A stretch of 64,000 nt of DNA from Hippasteria phrygiana (Eukaryota > Echinodermata > Asteroidea > Valvatida > Goniasteridae): NCBI GenBank assembly GCA_037893225.1, contig JAZGUH010000555.1, forward strand, positions 310,001 through 374,000, in the 5' to 3' direction. A model generated the notes under the pieces. It was not told the DNA's origin and ran no database searches. It worked only from the letters and a program-made list of their open reading frames with translations. The position numbers and the translations under genes were made by a program. Each line of letters opens with the position of its first letter. Position 1 is the stretch's first letter. Below are positions 24,701 to 33,700 of this stretch, piece by piece.

Positions 24701-27700
24701 AGAGTAAGAGTAAGACTACCAGGCCAAAAACATACTGCTTCCGATCACATGGGTATTCAATTATATGTAAATTTCAGCCTAGACTATTTCCGTTTATGCT
24801 ACGAAAGCTATAACAAAAAAATTGCCACAATAAATGATCAAAACTTGCCTTAATGTCAAAAATATTTACGGTCGATAATTCTTTAAAATAATGAAGAATT
24901 TAGGTCGTACACATCACTATGCACAACGCTAACCACGATGGGAAACTGGCCAACACTGTCCGTTTATCCATTCTTCCTCCATGGTTTATCGTACGGTGGT
25001 AAGCGTGCGCGATGCACTTTGTGTGGCGGGCGATGAACCTTGTGTTGCGGCAGGAAATGTCGGGGAAACACGCTGCGGTGTATGAGCGGTACATGTACAA
25101 CCGCGGAAAATGAACACGGATAATGCATACACAGACAAAACAGATCAAGTTCTGTGAATTAACGTGCAGAAATCTTCTTTCTCTATCGATTTTGTTGGGC
25201 CTAATTATTTATCGAAACTTTTGACAATCGGAACACCGCGATTGCACGCGCGTGTTGTGACCAAAGTTCATGAAGTTACTGTATGTAGCGTGTTGAAGGC
25301 GTGCTTCATAGCGCCGCCTGCATAGACTTCTTCGCAAATATAAACACCGCCTGGTTAAGACGTACGTCATAATGGTTAAAAGGGATTGTGGGAAGGAATG
25401 AGACTGCTATTTCCTTCACACAATGCCTTTTTACCATTGTGACGTCTCAACCAGGCGGTATTTGCGAAGTTGTCTATGCAGGGCGCGTTTCCTCGTACAC
25501 GAACATCGATGCGTATTGTGAGGCACGCACGTGCAAGTACTGAGAAAAAGAAAGTCAGTTGACTGCACGTAAACGTTGCCGTACGTACATACATACTCCT
25601 GCTGCTTTGTGTATTGTACGAATACACACATTTAATCTTGCGGTGGGGGTGTTGATGCTTGAAGTATCGGCATACTCCGAAACTGGACCAGATTCAGTTT
25701 GTGTGCATATGCATATGCTGCACGTATTGTGTGCATGTGATTCTGTACGATCGCCAACGTGTTGTGTGCAGCGAGATTTTATGAAGGGCTGGCATGACAT
25801 CGAAAATAAAAATATGAAGGATTGTAGTGGCTGTGTTTTTGCAAAAAGGGCACGGCCGCCAAGGTAAATATGGGGCAAGGCAAAACTGGCCGTAAAGACG
25901 GAGATTTGGTACATAATATAACACAACAGAAACTTTTTTTTAATACACTTTATTTTTGACTCGCCCGGCGGACTACAAAGGGTAGGGTTTTGACTCGCCC
26001 GTCGCTGTTTTCACTCGCATTTGGCGACCGGGCGACCGCTAAGGTCGAGCCCTGGAATAAGAAAGTCATTTCCATGCACTCACATTTCTACCGTGCGCAC
26101 GAAAACCGCTGCAGTTTTCCCCTAGACCCGCAAACGTGGCGGTGGTATACACCGCCATGCTCTGTTGCATTGAAAAAACAGTCTATTGGTCGATAAAAGA
26201 CTCCATGTCCATTGACGGGAAGATTTGTTATCGTTTTCCTGTTCAGTACTCAAACATGCTCTTTTACACCAAAATCCGCAAGCATAGCACTAGTCTTGGT
26301 TCCAAGACGTCCTTAGCGGTGCGACATATAGCGCGCACGGCCGGCCGACAGCGCCCTCTCGCTAAACACACACACACACACACACACACCAAGGCCAAAT
26401 CGCTAAGACCGTCTTGGGAATTTCGCAAGTTCTGCTCGCAATTTCGCGAGCAGAACTGTGTGGCATTTGCATGCGCGTGTGACATAGCTGCATTATCGCA
26501 TGTAAATAGCCAACACTCACTAGTCTCTGTACTCACGTCGGGTTCACGTGTACGTATGTATGAACGTGCAGTGCAGTACCAAGCCATTCGTTGTTTGTTG
26601 AAAAAAATGTCTGACCGCATGGACCAAGCGATCGATTTTACAGCAAAAAACTGGGCTTTGGAAAGCTAAAAAGTCATCAGATCAGTGCCATTAATCAATT
26701 TGTACGTGGCCATGATTTGTTTGTTAATATACCAACGGGATTTGGCAAGAGTAATTTTTCAAGGAGAAAGCGCTGATTATTGTCGTCGTGCCATTGAAAG
26801 CTCTGGCCGCTGATCAGTTACATCGTGCTGACCATCTGGGACTGAAATTGGCAGAGATAACGTCTGATATTCCAGATCACATTTTTGGAACAATCCGAAG
26901 ATTTCTCAATCCTGTTTGCCAGTCCAGAATCACTCTGCTCAGAACGTAACTGACTAGTAAGTTATTACTTAAACATAAGTTTCCTCCAGTGCGCAAGCGC
27001 GATTATTCGTTTGACCCGCCTGTTAAATTATGCATAAGCAGGTCGCGCGCGCTCCCTTGCAAAATACCCAAGACGTTCTTAGCGATTTGGCCTTGGCCTG
27101 TGTGTGTGTGTGTGTAGCTAGGGCGCTGCCGTGCGCGCTGTACGTCGCACCGCGCTAAGGACGTCTTGGAACCAAGACTAGCATTAGCACCTGTCATTCC
27201 CCAGAAATTCAATGAAAAAAGGTGGATTCCTGTACTAAACGTATGGCCTTTTTGGTTTGCGAACGATTCCGGAAGATCTCCGCGCGGTGCCCCGAATCCT
27301 TCGCGTAGAAATTGCTGTACTGTACTACGGCTGGGGGGACTTTTTGTTGCGCACGGTGACGTCGGGGTCAATCGCTTCATTCGGCGCATGTGCACACGAT
27401 TCCACAGGTTGACGACTGTTTTATGCTGCTTAAAGCCAGATAAGTTACAGCTCAATGAGATCAATGGGCTCAATACTAGCCACTACTTATTGCGACATAA
27501 AACAGTCGTCAACCAGTGGAATCGTGTGCACATGCGCTGAATGAAGCAATTGACCCCGACGTCACCGTGCGCAACAAAAAGTCTGGTCCCTGCTGGGTGG
27601 TAACGTCTCTCCAGCCGTAGTACAGTACCGCAATTTCTACGCGAAGGATTCGGGGCACCGTACGAAGATCTGCCAGCAAGGCCCGGCATCGCTCGCAACC

Positions 27701-30700
27701 AAAAAGGGCATACGTTTATACAGGAATCCACCTTTTTTCATCGAATTTCTGGGGAATGACAGGTGCTATGTTTGCGGATTTTGGTGTAAAAGAGCATATA
27801 TGTGTAAGTACTGAACAGGAAAACGATAACAAATCTTCCTGTCAATGGACATGGAGTCTTTTATCGACCAATAGACTGTTTTTTCAATGCAACAGAGCGG
27901 TTCTAAGTTTTCCCAAAAAAAACGGAATATCATTTACATCCTCACCTTGTGTGCACCAAGCAAATGATTGCCGGAAGCGGTTCCAATTTGCGAAAAAAAA
28001 TGACACAAATCTCCGATCCGCAGACACACGATGCGACTGTTGCCGGGCGGGTCATGTGCGGGGGTCACCAGACAAGCTCATGATTATTCATGTTAAAAAT
28101 TGGAGTACGGCGCGCGGCATGCACTCCGTCGTGTCCGTTACCGTCCGCATCAATCACTGCATGTACATGTACTGGGTACATGTACATGTATGTACGTGTA
28201 CGTAGTGATCGATGCGCGCGGTAACGGACACGCGGAGTGCATGCCGTGCGCACCGTACTTCAAATTTTAACATGAATAATCATGACTTGTCTGGTGACCC
28301 CCCCGCACATGACCCGGCAATAGTCGCATCGTGTGTGTGTCTGTCGGATCAGAGATTTCTGTCATTTTTTTGCTTGGTGCGCACAAGGTGAGGATGTAAA
28401 TGATGATATTACGGATTTTTGGGGAAAACTGCAGCGGTTTTCGTGTGCACGGTAGAAACGCGAGTACATGGAAATTACTTTCCTATTCTTGCTGTATTAG
28501 CCTATGGGAAAAATAGGCTTCTTTCTATGGGGTTCCGGTAGGAGCCCCATATTTCTAGGGGTAATTTAGGCCTAGGGTAGTCCGAGTAACTTGGACCCTT
28601 TATCGCCTTTTTAAACATTTGGACATGATCTGGCGATAGTAGGGTCCAAGTACATGTACATGTACGTGTACGTTGATTTTCTATTCAGTAATTAAATACG
28701 TCTAAAATCCCAACAAAAACATTAGAATTCACCCTTACAACGGCCACCAAAATACTAGATACTCCACCTTCGGAACAAGTGGAGTTCCATGATCAGATGC
28801 AGGTACCAAGGTTTACTTACTGTACTATCCAAAATAAAAAATTACCGTTTAATTCCCAGAGACACCTGCAGAACATGTCTTTTTGTTGTCTTGGAGTTCA
28901 AATCGTGACCCCTCGACCTTGCATGACGTCACCCTGATGCGTAGCGCTCGCAGGCACCGCGCGACAATCTGTTTATGCCGGCGACTGTTTTGTGAGTGGT
29001 ACAACGGATGTGTCGGTCCGATAATTGGAGGCTGCACGCGCGTGGGACTCGTTCTGTTTTGTTCTGTTGTGTTTTATTATTGGGGGCGGGTGTAATTTCT
29101 TTTAAGGAAGATCAAACTGCTTGATCTAAATTTAATCACAAGTATCTGCCCATCTGCCTGAGATTTAACATCAATTTATAAGAAAGTTTATTCACCATAC
29201 AAAACCATACAGTGAGTCACTGAGTGTACAGCAGGTATACCATACAAAACCTGACAGCTGTATGGTTTTGTATGGTCAAAAGACTTGCCTGTACTGAACT
29301 ATGTAAGGTGATGAATGGTAAATCAACTTGACCTCTGTATGGTACTACTGTAAGGTTTTGTATGGTTGTACAGGCTGTGTCTGCTGGCAGGTGCAAGGTT
29401 TTGTATGGTGAACCAACTCCATTGTGTACTGTGGAACATTGATGAATAGGCCTATACCATTTTAGAATTAGGGTGGTTTCTCTTACATTGTAGCACTAAC
29501 TACTGGTTTCAGAATAGAAACGCCTTCGGTTGACAACACAAAACATGCTCACCATAGAGTACCGAAGTGATGACGTCAATCAATGCAATGTTTGGAACCA
29601 GAATACATTCTAAACTGCATGTGTTTGGAACCGGTTGCCGCTTCAACCATGTCATCAGACTTCGGTACTCTATAGCCCCAAGTAGTCTGTTGATAAGCCA
29701 CAATGAAGTATATTCACCACACAAAACCATTTGGCATACATGGTGTTCACCACAGTGAAGCATGTTTACCATACAAAACCATGTGTATGGTTTTGCCATG
29801 TCAATAAGCTTGCAAAAGCATTACACTGTATGGTTTTGCCATGTGTGTGTTAATGCTATGGTAAAAATTCGATATAAAAATTTTGTAAGGTTTTGTATGG
29901 TGAAATAGTAGGAGGGTTAAGGCACATCTAACTTTCCTTTTTTTTGAGGGGGGGGGGGTGTTTACAATTTTTAGTTATTTATTAAAAACAATTTGGGGGG
30001 GGGGGGGGGTGAAATAATGAAACCATAAGGAATTACAACCTGAGGGAACGCAAATAAGTCAACTACCAATTAAAAAGGAAAATATGCATTATACCTGGAT
30101 TACATACGTTCCAAACTTCAAACTGAGTTAGAATCTCCACAAAATCTCAACCGTTGTACCACTCACGAAACAGTCGCCGGCATAAACAGATTGTCGCGCG
30201 GTGCCTGCGGGCGCCGCGGATCAGGGTGACGTCATGCAAGGCCGAGAAGTCACGATTTGAACTCCAAGTCAGCGAAAAGACATGTTCTACGGATGGCTCT
30301 GGGAATTAAATGGTAAATTTCACTTTTTATTTGGATGGTAAACCTTGGTACCTGCATCTGATCATGGAACTCCACTTGTTCCGAAGGTGGCGCATCTAGT
30401 ATTTTGGTGGCCGTTGTAAGGGTGAATTCTGATGTTTTTGTTGGGATTTTAGACGTATTTAATTAATGAATAGAAAATCGACGTACACGTACTTGGACCC
30501 TACTATCGACAGATCATGTCCAAATGTTTAAAAAGGCGATAAAGGGTCCAAGTTACTCGGACTAGGCCTAGGCCCTATGCCATGAACATTAATTTTGATG
30601 TAGTGACAGGGATGAGATTCTGAAAAAGTCGAAATTTTTTCCATCATGGGAAGTGAGCACGCGTGCAGCGCGAAAAACACGTGCACAGCGCGAAAAACAC

Positions 30701-33700
30701 GTGCACAGCACGCGGGCACGGACGGCAAATTCCATACGATTAACATGTCAAACAGCACTGCAAGGTATTGGAAAATGCTTGATGTTTACTGTAGTAAAAT
30801 GGTGAAATTCGTACGTTTTTTTTGTTTTTTTGTGGAAAAGGAGAAAAATCTAAAATAAAAATGCAACAAAATGTAATTATAAATGTTACCAGTAAGAGCG
30901 TATCACACGCGCCTTCCGCCGCGACGCATAGATTATTTCGGCATCGCACCCTAGCCTAGTGCATTATCCAGGCCCCGGCTCTTTCAATTTCCAGATAAAT
31001 TCCGACAGAAAAAATCCTCCACAAAGGCTCCAGATTTCGATCCCACCCATTCCCACTGCAAGGTATTTTAAAATTCCTTTATCGATCTCCTTCAGTCCCT
31101 CTGCTTTCCGACTAAACGATGTCTTTACGACAAGACACATGGCAAACCAACAATCTCGAAAGCTGGTGGGGAAATCTCAGGACAAACTTACAAGTACCGA
31201 ACAAGTAGGCATGCACCAGATCATTGCACGTGCATTGCATCGTGCGCGGCGCATGATCCGTGCTCGGTCATTGGTTGAAAGCGGAAATGTCCACAAAAAC
31301 ATGCCAATCAGAGCAGTTGTAAGACCGATAGTTACATAGTTGACCTAACACGAATGCACTTTACACAGTGATTGTTTCGGCAAGAGCCAATGGAATTCGT
31401 TGTTTTATTTTGTCTCTCAATGGCAGCCTGCACAAAGTTTGATCAGCGAACATTTGTCAACCACTGGTCGATTTTGCCTGGTAACCTATGCACAAAATAT
31501 AACCTGGTACTAGGCAAATTCGACCAGCAGTTGTCGCTGATCGAACTTGCAGCTGGTTCAGGGGAAATGCCTAGACATTCTCGTTCGCGAGGCATATTAA
31601 ACTTAAAAGGCGTGACACGAGGCAAAATAGTAAGCAAAAACTGTTTTATTTCGTTTCAAAATTGTTGGAAAGTAAAAGGTCGGAACTTCAGAAGTCAACT
31701 TGTCAAGGTCGGAGATTCTAAAATGTCGGAACTGAAATTCAAAGTCGGATTTTCAAAATCTCAAAGTCGTAATTCCGCCAAAAGTCGGAAGAATCTCATC
31801 CCTGGTAGTGAAATCTTCGGAATTCGAGTCAACCATGAGCCAATATGGTCAACTTGTATCGTACGCATGCCAACTTGTATGCCGATTGTGTAGTGTAGGG
31901 CCCCTCTTTAGTTTTGATCAAATTAGAGACAAGGATATTTTTTCTCATTCCAAAATAACTTTTTCAACTTAAAAAACAGACTTCTCTTAATTCTATTGAC
32001 ATCTTTTTTTGTAATTTTGAACAGTTTATTGCAGTAGAAAATGCAATTTTCTTATGCGCTTTACGGCAGTTGCCATGTGAATCAACGCGGTTTTGCGTGT
32101 TTGTTGTGGTGATCGCCATCTTTATTTTCGCGTTGCGTTTTGTTGTCTTCATCAGTTTGTCGCTTTACCCCAAAATTTCCCTCAAAAACTAAAACCCTGC
32201 CCTGAAGTACTATAGCAAGGATGCAGAATACAGGAAAAACAGTGAATGGCTATGCATCGATTAGCTCCTGTGTGCAGTCCCAGCCACACTACCGTAGTTC
32301 TAGGGGTAGGCCTAAGTTAGGCCTCCTCCTAGCCCAGGTTGGACGACGTCTTCATTGCATTACGACTCACGTCCAGGTTATAAAATTTCTGCTGCCACAG
32401 AAAACATTTTACAACAATTGTTTTCCTTATTTTTACCTGATGAAGGAAGCTGAAATTTAGCTCACATACAATGTAGTCTATGTGTCCGGAATTACAAAGA
32501 TGCTTGGTTTAAAAAAAGTAAATATGTCCCTGGGCAGCGTTTTTACAGAAAATAAATCGCAGATCCACGCTTCTGACGTACGTAAACATCCTGTATGAAC
32601 TTCTCGTGCAAAGACTTACGCGCATGCGCAAAATGCATAGCAACTGTGTTGCTTCCACGCATGCGTGGTAGAGTTGTGGGCGTGTATGTTCGTTAAAGCT
32701 TTTAGATTTTCTGAATTAATTTTTGAAATTCGTCTTGTCGTTTTGCAGTTTCAGAAGTGGGTATATTTGATGAAAGTTTTTTTTATAAAACCCTTTTTCT
32801 TTGGGACATGTGGGACGGTGTGGGAAATCAAAGTGTCCTTACACTGTGAACACAGGAATTGCGTCTTACATTCAAGGGGTGTTATGACCTTGCCAAAGAC
32901 TTTTCTGAATGTGCCGGTGCTAGAAAAAACCTTTACCGAAAATCTCTTGTAACCCCTCTCTCTCGGCTTTTCGAAGGTGGCTGTTTGGCAATTACCACAA
33001 ATTACCGAAGACGAAGACATCGCACGGTAGTCGAAAGACGGCAAAATTGAGGAAATTCAGAAACTGAAACAGCGAATTTGCATGACTTCACCGTGTGACG
33101 GGACGAACACATACACGCCCACAACTCTACCACGCATGCGTGGAAGCAACACATTTGCTATGCATTTCGCGCATGAGTGCGCGTAAGTCTTTGCACGAGA
33201 AGTTTGTACAGGATTTTGTTGACGTCAAAATTGTGGATTTGCGAGTTATTTTCTGTAAACACGTCACCCAAGGACATATATTTTTTACTCTTTCTAATCC
33301 AAGCACCTTTGTAATTCCGGGCACAAGGAATAATGTGAGCGAAATTCCAGCTTCCTTAAAAATTAGTCCGAGTAACTTGGACCCTTTATCGCCTTTTTTA
33401 ACATTTGGACATGATCTGGCGATAGTAGGGTCTAAGGCAAGTGTGCGATAGAGAATGGCTTCTAATTCAATCCAAACAGAAAATTCAAAATTCAACCTTA
33501 CAACGGCCACCAAAATACTAGATACGCCACCATCTGAACAAGTGGAGTTCCATGATCAGATGAATGTACCAAGGTTTACTTAACATCCAAATAGAAAGTG
33601 AAATTTTACCGACTGTTTCGTGAGTGGTAAAACTGGTCGCGGTACGTGTTCGTGTGTAGATACATGTAGCATGTGTAGTATATTGATTCGAGGTTGCACG

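Larger units (their letters stand above)
24269..28528. mobile_element. Composite foldback element carrying a helicase fragment
   Basis: The outer ends ATAGAAAGAAGCCTATTTTT (24269) and its near-complement ending 28528 are inverted. Arms continue through CCATAGGCTAATACAGCAAG and ACCGTGC.CACGAAAACCGC. The left arm is interrupted by a 1.74 kb hAT-like element (24314-26054), the right arm by a palindrome (27907-28429), and the centre holds further inverted repeats and a RecQ-like helicase relic. Blocks at 26285-26430 and 27050-27185 are inverted copies (AGTCTTGGTTCCAAGACGTC). The net element without the insertions would be roughly 2 kb. It lies in intron 2 of the light chain gene. Confidence 0.75.
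28578..30564. mobile_element. MULE-like foldback element, 2 kb, ~490-bp arms
   Basis: Ends TAGTCCGAGTAACTTGGACC and its inverse. The arms run to about 29060 and from about 30080, sharing CCACCAAAATACTAGATAC.CC, GTGGAGTTCCATGATCAGAT and GGTGACGTCATGCAAGG (inverted). Flanks GGCCTAGGG (28569-28577) and GGCCTAGGC (30565-30573) form a 9-bp duplication with one mismatch, as in Mutator-like elements. The interior is occupied by a TTTTGTATGGT element and a nested MITE. A shorter relative lies at 33364-34133. Confidence 0.88.

Noticed and set aside
26136..26669. 177-codon open frame as a complete gene
   Set aside because: Only its last ~20 codons belong to the helicase relic; the rest crosses inverted-repeat arms and an (AC)n tract.
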